Shown: piece by piece, positions 44,470 through 52,867 of the stretch
How positions within the stretch are numbered: the first letter of the stretch is position 1
How the letters are laid out: every line of letters starts with the position of its first letter
Assembly: GCA_015057445.1 (NCBI GenBank)
Contig: SVEI01000002.1
Span: forward strand, 40,905-104,904
Reading direction: 5' to 3'
Length of the DNA stretch: 64,000 bases
DNA from: Lachnospiraceae bacterium
Lineage (GTDB): Bacteria > Bacillota > Clostridia > Lachnospirales > Lachnospiraceae
Program-made: the position numbers and the translations under genes
The notes under the pieces: generated by a model
Seen by the model: only the letters and a program-made list of their open reading frames with translations
Told to the model about the DNA's origin: nothing
Databases searched by the model: none

Positions 44470-45114
44470 TTGCAGGATATGGAAAGAATATCATCTTTTA
44501 TCAAGTCTTTTATATCAGACGACGAAGGGCTGCTTGGCGATATTTATTCTGAAGCGATAAAAAACAGGGTTCCAGTAATGCGTAAAGAAACCAGAGAGTT
44601 ACTTAAAACCCAGATTATTATGAAGAAGCCTATGCAGATTTTAGAGATAGGAACTGCAGTAGGCTATTCTTCTATTTATATGAGTAAATATATAGATGAA
44701 GGTGCTAAGATTACTACTATAGAACTTGATGAAGATAGAGTAAAAATTGCAAAAACAAATATAGAGAAGATGAACAAATCAGATACAATAATGGTGTTGC
44801 AGGGAGATGCGTATGATGTGTTAAAAACTCTTCCTGACAATTTGTATGATTTTGCTTTTGTGGATGCTGCAAAAGGACAGTATATTAATTATTATCCTGA
44901 TGTAATGAGAGTGATGAAAGCTGGTGGAGTAATAGTATCTGATAATGTGTTGCAAGATGGAGATGTGTTAGAATCGCATTTTACTGTTGATAAACGAAAT
45001 AGAACTATTCATGATAGAATGAGAGAGTATCTTTATACTATTACTCATGATGATAGATTAGACACTGCTATTTTATCTGTAGGAGATGGAGTTGCTATTT
45101 CGATAAAAAGATAA
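44470..45114 (+). CDS. trmR: tRNA 5-hydroxyuridine methyltransferase TrmR
   Basis: SAM-dependent O-methyltransferase converting ho5U34 to mo5U34 in tRNA, called YrrM in Bacillus. The TTG at 44470 has GAGGAGG upstream; the ATG at 44479 is an alternative. The 214 residues include LEIGTAVGYSSIYMSKY (SAM motif I), TIELDEDRVKIAKTN, DFAFVDAAKGQYINYYP and IVSDNVLQDGDVLES. The family is shared with catechol-type O-methyltransferases; the assignment to TrmR rests on the neighbour trhP and on gene order identical to Bacillus. Confidence 0.88.
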   Translation: MQDMERISSFIKSFISDDEGLLGDIYSEAIKNRVPVMRKETRELLKTQIIMKKPMQILEIGTAVGYSSIYMSKYIDEGAKITTIELDEDRVKIAKTNIEKMNKSDTIMVLQGDAYDVLKTLPDNLYDFAFVDAAKGQYINYYPDVMRVMKAGGVIVSDNVLQDGDVLESHFTVDKRNRTIHDRMREYLYTITHDDRLDTAILSVGDGVAISIKR

Positions 45115-45128
45115 GTATAGGTGAATGA

Positions 45129-46391
45129 ATGAGAGATAAAATGAAAAAACCAGAATTATTAATACCGGCAGGAAGCTTAGAAGTACTTAAAGTTGCCATT
45201 GATTATGGCGCAGACGCGGTTTACATTGGCGGACAAAAATTTGGTCTTAGAGCAAAGGCTGGTAATTTTTCTTTGGACGAAATGGTGGAGGCGGCAGACT
45301 ATGTTCATAGTGCTGAAAAAAAACTGTATGTAACTGTTAATATATTTGCTCACAATGATGATTTAGAAGGCGTAAAAAAGTATTTTGGGGATATAAGACA
45401 GTATGGACTTCATGAAAAAATTGATGGGTTTATCATTTCGGATCCTGGTATCTTTACTTTGGCAAGACAAATGCTGCCTGAGGTAGAAATTCATATTAGT
45501 ACTCAGTCAAATAATACAAATTACCTTACTTACAATTTTTGGTATAATCAAGGTGCAACTAGGGTTGTTGCAGCCAGAGAACTTTCTCTTAAGGAGATAA
45601 GAACGATAAGAGATAATATCCCAGAAGATATGGAGATTGAGGCTTTTATGCATGGTGCTATGTGTATTTCTTATTCGGGTAGATGTCTCCTTAGTAGTTA
45701 CTTTACAGGAAGAGATGCTAATAAAGGCGCCTGTACACATCCGTGTAGATGGAAGTATTCCATAGTGGAGGAAAAACGACCAGGGGAATACTTACCTATT
45801 GAAGAGGATGACAGAGGAACATACATATTCAATTCGAAAGATTTATGTATGATAAAATATGTGCCAGAGATGATAGAAGCGGGTATTAATTCATTTAAGA
45901 TAGAAGGACGAATGAAGACCGCTCTTTATGTGGCTGTTGTTACAAGGACGTATAGGCAGGCTATTGATGATTATTTTGAATCTGAGGATTTGTATAGACA
46001 AAGACTTTCGTACTATGATGAAGAAATATCTGCATGTACTTTCAGACAGTTCACAACAGGTTTTTACTTTGGCAAAACTGATGAGACAAGTCAAATATAT
46101 GACAACAATACTTATATTAAAAATTATACCTATTTGGGTATTATAGAAGATATAACTGGGGATGGACTTATTCAAATTCATCAGAAGAATAAGTTCTTAG
46201 TGGGGGATGAAATAAATATAATGGATTTTAATGGTGACAATCACTATGTAAAGGTGGATGCAATGTATGATGAACGCATGCATCCGGTAGAATCTGCCCC
46301 GCACCCAAAACAGCTTTTATATCTTAAGGTGAGCGGTGCGCAAAAATTCAAAAAAGGAATGGTTATAAGATCAAGGCACTGCGAAGTTTAA
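45129..46391 (+). CDS. trhP: Prephenate-dependent tRNA U34 hydroxylase TrhP (peptidase U32 family)
   Basis: Peptidase-U32-like protein that hydroxylates U34 of tRNA; its product is methylated by TrmR. The 420 residues match the larger Bacillus homolog (YrrO). Text: KPELLIPAGSLEVLKVAIDYGADAVYIGG at the N-terminus. The U32 signature EAFMHGAMCISYSGRCLLSSY follows, then GACTHPCRWKY, whose cysteines probably hold an iron-sulfur cluster. Bacillus has two adjacent copies; only one is seen here. The ATG at 45129 follows AGGTGA; the ATG at 45141 is an alternative. The last 29 bases overlap sigK on the other strand. Confidence 0.9.
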   Translation: MRDKMKKPELLIPAGSLEVLKVAIDYGADAVYIGGQKFGLRAKAGNFSLDEMVEAADYVHSAEKKLYVTVNIFAHNDDLEGVKKYFGDIRQYGLHEKIDGFIISDPGIFTLARQMLPEVEIHISTQSNNTNYLTYNFWYNQGATRVVAARELSLKEIRTIRDNIPEDMEIEAFMHGAMCISYSGRCLLSSYFTGRDANKGACTHPCRWKYSIVEEKRPGEYLPIEEDDRGTYIFNSKDLCMIKYVPEMIEAGINSFKIEGRMKTALYVAVVTRTYRQAIDDYFESEDLYRQRLSYYDEEISACTFRQFTTGFYFGKTDETSQIYDNNTYIKNYTYLGIIEDITGDGLIQIHQKNKFLVGDEINIMDFNGDNHYVKVDAMYDERMHPVESAPHPKQLLYLKVSGAQKFKKGMVIRSRHCEV

Positions 46392-46986
46392 GCAGTGCTT
46401 TTTTCTCTATACGAGATACATAGGAACGGGAGATTTTCAAAAGACTAGCAGTCTCTCTTTGGGTAAGGTCTTTGTGGCCGAATAAACCATAGCGAAGAGC
46501 AATCACTCTTTGCTCCTTAGAATCTAAAACCGATGTATATATTGCTGAGATGCGTTCTAGATTTTCGCTTGTTATTAGGTTGCTAAGCATACATTCGTCA
46601 TCGCTACTGATTATATCCAAAAGACTTATTTCATTGCCTTCTTTGTCGGTTCCAATTGGTTCGTATATGGACACTTCTCTAGATTCCTTTCGCTCTTGGC
46701 GAAGACGCATAAGAAGTTCGTTTTCAATACAACGAGAAGCGTAGGTTACCAACCGATTTCCTTTGGAGTTGTCGAAAGTGTTGATGGCTTTGATTAAGCC
46801 TATAGTTCCTATAGAAATGAGATCGTCGCTATCTCTTTCTGCAGAGTAATATTTTTTTGCTATATGGGCAACAAGACGAAGATTGTATTCCACAAGAATA
46901 TTTCTTGCGTTTAAATCTCCATGCTTAACCAGATTTAGATAGTGGTTTTCTTCCTCGTTTGAAAGAGGTTGTTTGAATGTGTTCAA
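46363..46986 (-). CDS. sigK: RNA polymerase sporulation sigma factor, SigK type
   Basis: A sigma-70 factor of 207 residues with regions 2 (YNLRLVAHIAKKYY, DDLISIGTIGLIKAINTFD), 3 (EVSIYEPIGTDKEGNEISLLD) and 4 (QRVIALRYGLFG, TQRETASLLKISRSYVSRIEKKAL). The text VSIYEPIGTDKEGNEISLLDI is close to SigK. The TTG start is set by GGGGAGG 8 bases upstream. No N-terminal hydrophobic pro-sequence is present, and the open frame upstream codes no hydrophobic stretch, so the factor is not of the Bacillus pro-SigK type. It is not interrupted by a skin-like element. Its presence suggests mother-cell sporulation genes in this organism. Confidence 0.88.
   Translation of the reverse strand: MNTFKQPLSNEEENHYLNLVKHGDLNARNILVEYNLRLVAHIAKKYYSAERDSDDLISIGTIGLIKAINTFDNSKGNRLVTYASRCIENELLMRLRQERKESREVSIYEPIGTDKEGNEISLLDIISSDDECMLSNLITSENLERISAIYTSVLDSKEQRVIALRYGLFGHKDLTQRETASLLKISRSYVSRIEKKALLKLRSALIL
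46375..46404 (+). terminator. Terminator of the ireB-trhP operon
   Basis: GCACTGC (46376-46382) pairs with GCAGTGC (46392-46398), loop of 9, followed by six T. It overlaps the trhP stop codon and lies inside the 3' coding part of sigK on the opposite strand. Confidence 0.8.
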
Positions 46987-47098
46987 AGATATAACCTCCC
47001 CGGATTGTTTATATAGTTTATGTAGTGTAGATGTAAAATGTGCTTTTCCTAATATTATTTTTAAGAACTAATAAAGTGTTTTGGAGGTGAGGCTTGGT

Positions 47099-47776
47099 AT
47101 GGATTGGAAAAAGTTAAATGTAGAAATTGTGATACCGGACAAGATAAAGAAACTGTTATTTCTTGTTGTAGGTACCTGGATTTTTACTGCCGTAGCTTCA
47201 GAAATACTTGATTATTTGTCTGTTGGTGCATATAGAGTTGGTAAAATGATTGCTCCTTTGGTTACTGCCATTCCTGCGTTGGTGGTGTTTGTAAAAGAGA
47301 AAAAAAGACTTAGAGACTTGTTTTGTCGGGGCGTTGTTAAACAACTGCTGTGTAGTATGGCTATGCTTTTTGTTCTGCTTGTGATAATTGCTTTTTTAAA
47401 TCACGGAATTGGATGGAGTGTCGAAACATCGCTTTTTGACAAGTATAACTGGTACAAAATATATAGTTTTGTGTATTATGTTTTGGTGATAGGGTTTACG
47501 GAAGAATTTATATATAGGGTTGTTGTACAAGATTGTATAGATGAATGTATAAAAAAATATAAATTTTTAGTGCCTTTTCTCAGTGCTATGGTTTTTGGTA
47601 TAGCGCATTACTGGGTAGGGGGATGTGGACAGGTAATGATGACTTTTGTTCTGGGGCTTATTTGGGGCTACTCGAAGTATTATATAAAAAATGTCACATA
47701 TTTAGCGGTGAGTATATCGCATGGTTTATATGATTTTGGAATATTGGTGATACCATTATTGGTTTCGTATCTGTAA
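47099..47776 (+). CDS. CPBP-family intramembrane metalloprotease
   Basis: A 225-residue integral membrane protein with about 6-7 helices. The ATG at 47099 follows GGAGGTGA; the track start at 47081 is the ribosome binding site region itself. CPBP/Abi motifs: EEFIYRVVVQD (EExxxR), FGIAHYW (FxxxH) and ISHGLYDFG (HxxxD). Members act as Rce1-like proteases, for example in prenylated-peptide or bacteriocin handling; no bacteriocin gene is nearby. It is divergent from sigK and lies before the pilus genes, with no evident link. Confidence 0.82.
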   Translation: MDWKKLNVEIVIPDKIKKLLFLVVGTWIFTAVASEILDYLSVGAYRVGKMIAPLVTAIPALVVFVKEKKRLRDLFCRGVVKQLLCSMAMLFVLLVIIAFLNHGIGWSVETSLFDKYNWYKIYSFVYYVLVIGFTEEFIYRVVVQDCIDECIKKYKFLVPFLSAMVFGIAHYWVGGCGQVMMTFVLGLIWGYSKYYIKNVTYLAVSISHGLYDFGILVIPLLVSYL

Positions 47777-47780
47777 AAGT

Positions 47781-47798
47781 GTTTTAATGCATTGAAAC
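47781..47798. promoter_or_regulatory. Palindrome upstream of pilB
   Basis: GTTTTAATGCATTGAAAC is an 18-base near-perfect palindrome (one G-T mismatch pair), followed by ATGTATTTTTAG. It could be a weak terminator of the CPBP gene or an operator for the pilus operon. It lies about 40 bases upstream of the pilB -35 box. Confidence 0.3.
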
Positions 47799-47836
47799 AT
47801 GTATTTTTAGTCGTGTCGTAAAGTGTAAAAAAATGC

Positions 47837-47865
47837 TTTCAAAATAATATCTGATATGCTATAAT
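47837..47865 (+). promoter_or_regulatory. Promoter of the type IV pilus operon (extended -10)
   Basis: TTTCAA (47837-47842), 17 bases, TATAAT (47860-47865) preceded by TGC, which makes an extended -10 TGnTATAAT. The leader to pilB is about 30 bases. The strong -10 compensates for a poor -35. Confidence 0.65.
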
Positions 47866-47904
47866 AACATAGATTAAATATATTACTATGAGAGGTATTG
47901 TGCT

Positions 47905-49626
47905 ATGCGAATAAGTGGTGGAAGAAAAAAAATTCGTGTAGGTGATTTGCTTGTAGAAGCCGGGGCGATTACAGATGAGGAGCTTCAGGAGGCACTTGCC
48001 TACCAAAAAGAAAATGGTGGAAGAATAGGTAACGTAATATTAGAGCTTGGTTTCATTAGCCAGGATTTGCTCGTGACGGTGCTTACTACCCAGATGGGTA
48101 TAGACTATGTAGAGCTTAAAGCGTGTAGACTAGAAGAGAGCGTGCTTAAACTTGTTCCGGAAAATCTTGTTAACAAATATAAGATAATGCCGGTAGAGAT
48201 TGATCCTAATAATCCTAATGTGCTCAAAGTAGCCATGATAGATCCTATGGATCTTAATGCTATAGACGATATTAGTATATCTACTAATTTACAGGTTGAA
48301 CCATTGCTTGCTATGGAAGATGATATGAATGAAGCCATAGGAAAGTATTATGGTAATTCACAGGCTATGGAAGCCGCTGAACAGTATCGTAGAGAGATGG
48401 AGCAGGATGGTCTTACAACTGCAGAAGAAGATGCTATTAACGAGGATATTGAGAATTCGCCTGTAGTACTTCTTGTAAAGCAGATTATTGAGGGTGGTGT
48501 AAGACAGAGAGCTTCTGATATACATATTGAGCCTTTGGAGTCTAGTGTAAGAGTTAGATATCGTATAGATGGTGCTCTTAAACAGGTAATGACATATGAT
48601 TATAGTCTCTTATCAGCGATTAGTGCCCGTATCAAAATTATTGGCGGTATGGATATTGCTGAGAAGAGAAAACCACAGGATGGTCGTATAACCATCATGG
48701 TAGATAGAAGAGAGTTTGATGTCAGAGTTTCTATGCTCCCTACGGTGTATGGAGAGAAGACAGTTATGAGACTTACTTCCAAGGACGGTCTTACAAAACC
48801 TAAGAGCGCACTTGGATTTGACCCAGAGACACTTAAGGTGTTTGATGGAATTTTGAGTAATCCACATGGAATTATCCTTGTTACAGGACCTACTGGTTCA
48901 GGAAAGTCAACAACACTATATACATCTCTTAGTGAGTTGAATACTGAAGATGTTAATATCATAACAGTTGAAGATCCTGTCGAGGCTAATATTGATGGTA
49001 TCAATCAGGTTCAGGTTAATGTTAAAGCGGAGATGACATTTGCAGCGGCTCTTCGTTCTATTCTACGTCAGGACCCTGATATTATCATGATAGGAGAGAT
49101 CCGAGATGGTGAGACTGCCCAGATAGCTGTTCAGGCCGCTATTACAGGACACCTTGTTGTTTCTACACTCCATACAAACTCTGCTGCATCTACAGTAACA
49201 CGTATTATTGATATGGGTATTGAACCATACGTTGCGGGAGATGCGTTGGTAGGAGTTATTGCACAAAGACTTGTAAGAAGACTTTGTACATCATGTAAGC
49301 AACCAAGACTTGCAGAACCGGAAGAGAAAAAGATTCTTGGAATTGAAGATGAGGAAGATGACGTAATTGTATACGAGCCAGCAGGATGTACACTCTGTGG
49401 AGACACAGGATATGCAGGACGAATTGGTGTATATGAGATGATGCCAGTATCTAAGGAACTTCAGGCGGTTATTGCCAAGGGAGCTACAGCAGACCTTATT
49501 GAGAAACAAGCTTTATCAGAGGGAATGCTTACACTTAAGATGGGCGCTGCTAAACACGTATTAAATGGTATAACATCTATGATGGAGATGAAGAAGATTG
49601 TTTATACCACTGGTGACGAATATTAA
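47905..49626 (+). CDS. pilB: Type IV pilus assembly ATPase PilB (GspE family)
   Basis: Hexameric secretion ATPase that drives pilin polymerisation at the inner face of the membrane. 573 residues. The N-terminal MshEN-like domain (about 1-150: RVGDLLVEAGAITDEELQEAL, VYIP-type VELKACRLEES) may bind cyclic-di-GMP. The ATPase core has GPTGSGKSTT (about 328-337), the Asp box VEDPVEANIDGINQVQVN, Walker B PDIIMIGEIRD and the His box TLHTN. A zinc site follows: CTSCK, CTLCGDTGYAGR. Standard length. Confidence 0.96.
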   Translation: MRISGGRKKIRVGDLLVEAGAITDEELQEALAYQKENGGRIGNVILELGFISQDLLVTVLTTQMGIDYVELKACRLEESVLKLVPENLVNKYKIMPVEIDPNNPNVLKVAMIDPMDLNAIDDISISTNLQVEPLLAMEDDMNEAIGKYYGNSQAMEAAEQYRREMEQDGLTTAEEDAINEDIENSPVVLLVKQIIEGGVRQRASDIHIEPLESSVRVRYRIDGALKQVMTYDYSLLSAISARIKIIGGMDIAEKRKPQDGRITIMVDRREFDVRVSMLPTVYGEKTVMRLTSKDGLTKPKSALGFDPETLKVFDGILSNPHGIILVTGPTGSGKSTTLYTSLSELNTEDVNIITVEDPVEANIDGINQVQVNVKAEMTFAAALRSILRQDPDIIMIGEIRDGETAQIAVQAAITGHLVVSTLHTNSAASTVTRIIDMGIEPYVAGDALVGVIAQRLVRRLCTSCKQPRLAEPEEKKILGIEDEEDDVIVYEPAGCTLCGDTGYAGRIGVYEMMPVSKELQAVIAKGATADLIEKQALSEGMLTLKMGAAKHVLNGITSMMEMKKIVYTTGDEY

Positions 49627-49650
49627 AATGAGAAGGAGATATAAAGTATT

Positions 49651-50703
49651 ATGTTAGATATGAAGGAATTGCTTGCATTTGCTGTTGAGCAGAATGCATC
49701 CGATATTCACATAGCTTGTGGTATACCACCTAAGCTTCGAATTCATGGTAAATTGACCGAAGTTGAGGTACCACCACTTGGACCACAGGATGTGGCAGAG
49801 GCTATTGGCTCTACAATGCATGAGAGACATAAAGCTATACTTAAGGAAAGAGGAGAGGTTGACTTCTCATATGCTTCGGCGGAGACTGGACGATTCCGTG
49901 TAAATGTATTCATGGATAGAGGTAATATGGCTGCTGCATACAGAAAGGTTGATACTCAGATTCCAAGACCTGATATGTTAGGTATACCTGATTCGGTAGT
50001 ACAGCTTTATAAGAAAAAGAGAGGTTTGGTACTTGTTACAGGACCTACAGGTTCAGGTAAGTCAACAACACTTGCTTCAATTATTAATAAAGCTAATGAG
50101 AATTTGACTGACCATATTATTACACTAGAAGATCCTATCGAGTACGTACATAAACATAAGAAGTCAGTTGTTAACCAGCGAGAGATAGGTATGGATACTC
50201 TTACATATGCAAATGCTCTTAGAGCAGCTCTTCGAGAGGATCCAGATATTATCCTTGTAGGAGAGATGAGAGACCTTGAGACAATCTCTACTGCCATAAC
50301 TGCAGCCGAGACTGGACACTTGGTATTCTCCACACTTCATACAATTGGTGCTGCGTCTACTATCGACCGTATCGTCGATGTATTCCCACCACATCAGCAG
50401 CAACAGACACGTATTCAGCTTTCTATGGTACTTGAAGGAGTTATTTCACAGTCACTTATACCAACAGCTGATGGAAATGGACGAGTTGCAGCGTTTGAGG
50501 TTATGCTTGCTACACCAGCTATACGAAGTCTTATAAGAGATGCCAAGACTCATCAGATTCAGTCTCATATACAGACAAGTAGAGCGCAGGGAATGGTAAC
50601 TATGGATGATTTCATCCTTGAGTTATATAGAAATGGTAGTATTACAAGAGATAATGCACTTATTTACGCGCAGGATCAGGCTGCTATGAAAAAACAGATG
50701 TAA
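49651..50703 (+). CDS. pilT: Twitching motility retraction ATPase PilT
   Basis: ATPase that depolymerises the pilus for retraction and twitching. The 350 residues have the PilT N-terminus (LLAFAVEQNASDIHIACGIPPKLRIHGKL), GPTGSGKSTTLAS (about 131), TLEDPIEYVHKHKKSVVNQRE, REDPDIILVGEMRDLETI, TGHLVFSTLHTIGAASTIDR, and DVFPPHQQQQTRIQLSMVLEGVISQ. The presence of PilT says the pilus is retractable rather than a simple secretion pseudopilus. It is 24 bases after pilB, with AGAAGGAG before the ATG. Confidence 0.97.
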   Translation: MLDMKELLAFAVEQNASDIHIACGIPPKLRIHGKLTEVEVPPLGPQDVAEAIGSTMHERHKAILKERGEVDFSYASAETGRFRVNVFMDRGNMAAAYRKVDTQIPRPDMLGIPDSVVQLYKKKRGLVLVTGPTGSGKSTTLASIINKANENLTDHIITLEDPIEYVHKHKKSVVNQREIGMDTLTYANALRAALREDPDIILVGEMRDLETISTAITAAETGHLVFSTLHTIGAASTIDRIVDVFPPHQQQQTRIQLSMVLEGVISQSLIPTADGNGRVAAFEVMLATPAIRSLIRDAKTHQIQSHIQTSRAQGMVTMDDFILELYRNGSITRDNALIYAQDQAAMKKQM

Positions 50704-50752
50704 ATATTGTTTGTACAAAATTCACAAAATTTTAAAAAATTATCTAATAATA

Positions 50753-50781
50753 TTGCAAAAAATTCTGTTATGGTGTAATAT
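50753..50781 (+). promoter_or_regulatory. Internal promoter before pilC
   Basis: TTGCAA (50753-50758), 17 bases, TAATAT (50776-50781) within the 143-base AT-rich pilT-pilC gap. The transcript would start about 60 bases before pilC. It may give the platform and pilin genes separate control from the ATPases. No gene lies in the gap; ORF 50711-50908 lacks a ribosome site. Confidence 0.5.
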
Positions 50782-50846
50782 CGCATTAGATACAATGTTA
50801 ATATTTTGTTCATTTTTAAAAAAAATTTGGGTCGGAGGAGTATTAA

Positions 50847-52049
50847 ATGGCACAATACAATTACAGGGTTATGGACAAAGGCGGCAAAACCAAAAAGGGT
50901 GTCGTTGAGGCCGTAAACGAAGACAAAGCAAAAGAGAAGCTAAAAGCCGAGGGCTATATTGTTCAGGAGCTTAAAGAGCAGGGGGCCGGCAAGAAGGTTG
51001 GCGGCAAGAAAGTTAAGGATAAGGATTTGGCTGTGTTCTGTAAGCAGTTCGTAGCAGTTCTTAATGCAGGTGTTACCGTTATAGCAGCACTTGAGATGAT
51101 GTCAGAACAGATGGATAACAAAACATTGCAAAGAGGTTTAAGAGAAGCACAGTCATTTGTTCAAAAAGGTGGATCACTTGCAGATGCATTTAGAATCAAT
51201 CCTAAGATATTCCCAACTATCCTGGTAAACATGGTTCAGGCTGGTGAGATGTCAGGTAATCTCGAAGTTGCATTTGAGAGACTTACTACTCATTTTGAGA
51301 ACGCTAATAAGTTAAAATCTAAGGTTAAGGGAGCAATGACATATCCTTGTGTTATCCTTATCGTAGTTATAGCGGTTGTTGTTGTTTTGCTTGTTGGTGT
51401 TATTCCGCAGTTCGAAGAGATGTTTAATGACTTGGGTTCTGAGTTACCTACAGCTACACAGCTCTTGGTTAACTTCAGTAACTTCTTACAAGAAAAATGG
51501 TTTATAGTTATAGCAGTTGTAGCGGCGATTGTATTTGGTTTAATTGCTTTTGGCAAGACAGATGCAGGTTCACTTCTTTATTCAAAGATTGCTATTAAAG
51601 CACCTATCTTTGGACAGCTTACTATTAAGTCAGCAGCTGCTACATTCTCTAGAACACTTAGTACACTTCTTGCTTCAGGTATTCCGCTTATCGATGCCAT
51701 CGAGCAGGTTGCTAAGATGAATAATAATAGAATTATCAGAGAAGGCTTGCTTGATGCTAAGGTACAGGTTGCAAAGGGTGTACCACTTTCAAAGCCTATT
51801 AGAGATATGGAACTCTTCCCTACTATGTTACCACAGATGATTAAAATCGGTGAAGAGACTGGTAATATAGAGGAGATGGTTGATAAGGTTGCAGATTATT
51901 ACGAGATGGAAGTTAATGATGCAACAGATGCACTTACAGCTATGATGGAGCCACTTATCATAGTTATCATGGGTGTTGTAGTTGGTGGTATTGTCCTTGC
52001 TATCTATTCACCTATGCTTAGTATGTACGATGCAGTTGATAGTTACTAA
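50847..52049 (+). CDS. pilC: Type IV pilus platform protein PilC (GspF family)
   Basis: Inner-membrane platform that couples the ATPases to pilin. The 400 residues start with YNYRVMDKGGKTKKGVVEAVNEDKAKEKLKAEGY, a GspF N-terminal motif. Two GspF repeats follow (KDLAVFCKQFVAVLNAGV at about 58, and TFSRTLSTLLASGIPLIDAI at about 267), each ending in membrane helices. The last helix is PLIIVIMGVVVGGIVLAIYSPML. SD GGAGGAG. The whole gene has well expressed codon use. Confidence 0.96.
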   Translation: MAQYNYRVMDKGGKTKKGVVEAVNEDKAKEKLKAEGYIVQELKEQGAGKKVGGKKVKDKDLAVFCKQFVAVLNAGVTVIAALEMMSEQMDNKTLQRGLREAQSFVQKGGSLADAFRINPKIFPTILVNMVQAGEMSGNLEVAFERLTTHFENANKLKSKVKGAMTYPCVILIVVIAVVVVLLVGVIPQFEEMFNDLGSELPTATQLLVNFSNFLQEKWFIVIAVVAAIVFGLIAFGKTDAGSLLYSKIAIKAPIFGQLTIKSAAATFSRTLSTLLASGIPLIDAIEQVAKMNNNRIIREGLLDAKVQVAKGVPLSKPIRDMELFPTMLPQMIKIGEETGNIEEMVDKVADYYEMEVNDATDALTAMMEPLIIVIMGVVVGGIVLAIYSPMLSMYDAVDSY

Positions 52050-52088
52050 AATAAGAAAAACGTACATATATTTATTACATACGGATAA

Positions 52089-52112
52089 CAGCTGTTGGGC
52101 GAGGACGGCAGC
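52089..52112 (+). other. Hairpin upstream of the major pilin
   Basis: AGCTGTTG pairs with CGGCAGCT (two G-T wobbles) around loop GGCGAGGA; the left arm overlaps a perfect palindrome AACAGCTGTT (52087-52096). A TATAAT occurs just after it (52122-52127), but no -35 box is at the right distance. It may be a processing or stability element between pilC and pilin mRNA. Confidence 0.35.
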
Positions 52113-52166
52113 TTTATCATATATAATTTAAAGAAACTATTTAAAAAAGAAAAGGAGAGAAAATTT

Positions 52167-52772
52167 ATGAAGAAAATGAACAACAAAGGTTTCTCACTCG
52201 TAGAGCTTATTATCGTTATCGCTATTATGGCGATCCTTGCAGGTGCTATCGCACCAGCACTTATCAGATACATTGATAAGTCAAGAAAGTCAAATGATGT
52301 ATCATCATGTAAGACTATTAAGACAGCTGTTGAGACAGCACTTGGTAACGAGACAGTATATGAGTACCTCACTACAGGTTCAGGTGACTACTGCTATGTA
52401 TATGTAACTCCAGGCGAGGCTACTGGTTCAGCAACTGGCGCTCAGACTTGTATCACAATCGAGGGTGCTGCTACTGAGGACATCAACGGTAAGACAGCTG
52501 CTGAGATCGAAGTAATCGCTAAGGATGAAATCGGTACTAACATCGGTGAGAAGACTCCAAAGCTTAAGTACAGAAAGAATGCTAAGGATACAGATTCAGC
52601 TAACGTTCCAACTGAGTTCGTAGCAGTTGTTTCAAAGAAGGGTACTGTATACGTATTCGTTTCTGTTGCAGGTGCTGGTACAATGACAGTTTCAGAAGAT
52701 GAGACAGTTGGTGTTACAGCTGGTGACAACGGATTCCAGATTTGTCCAAACGTTTGTGACGAGTATCAGTAA
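52167..52772 (+). CDS. Major type IV pilin (prepilin)
   Basis: Type IVa-like prepilin of 201 residues. The ATG at 52167 follows AAAGGAGAG; the track start at 52095 is upstream of it in the structured spacer. Leader MKKMNNKG, cleavage before FSLVELIIVIAIMAILAGAI, with Glu at mature position 5. The rest is a Thr/Ala/Gly-rich globular head with a likely C-terminal disulfide loop, QICPNVCDEYQ. Codon use is highly biased (ATC, GCT, GGT, AAG), much more than in the neighbours, which fits an abundant structural subunit. A hairpin follows the stop. Confidence 0.92.
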   Translation: MKKMNNKGFSLVELIIVIAIMAILAGAIAPALIRYIDKSRKSNDVSSCKTIKTAVETALGNETVYEYLTTGSGDYCYVYVTPGEATGSATGAQTCITIEGAATEDINGKTAAEIEVIAKDEIGTNIGEKTPKLKYRKNAKDTDSANVPTEFVAVVSKKGTVYVFVSVAGAGTMTVSEDETVGVTAGDNGFQICPNVCDEYQ

Positions 52773-52790
52773 GATTCAAATCTAATATAG

Positions 52791-52829
52791 AGCCACAATT
52801 CCACCTACTTCGCAAGGTGGAATTTGGCT
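52791..52829 (+). other. Stable hairpin after the major pilin gene
   Basis: AATTCCACCT pairs perfectly with AGGTGGAATT around an 8-base loop; outer AGCCA/TGGCT adds five pairs past one bulged C. No T-run follows (GTATAAAAATA), so it looks like a 3'-stabilising or partial-attenuation hairpin that could keep pilin mRNA high relative to the downstream genes. Confidence 0.6.
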
Positions 52830-52867
52830 GTATAAAAATACAATGAACATGGAAGGGTTAATGGATT

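Noticed and set aside
46363-46986. skin-like insertion or split sigK
   Set aside because: The gene is continuous through regions 2, 3 and 4, with no recombinase nearby.
47777-47904. Cyclic-di-GMP riboswitch before the pilus operon
   Set aside because: Looked for the GEMM-type conserved core because such switches often precede clostridial pilus genes; no matching core sequence or paired architecture was seen, and the leader is only about 40 bases.
50711-50908. 65-residue plus-strand ORF between pilT and pilC
   Set aside because: AT-rich, no ribosome site, overlaps the pilC start in another frame and the promoter; not a gene.
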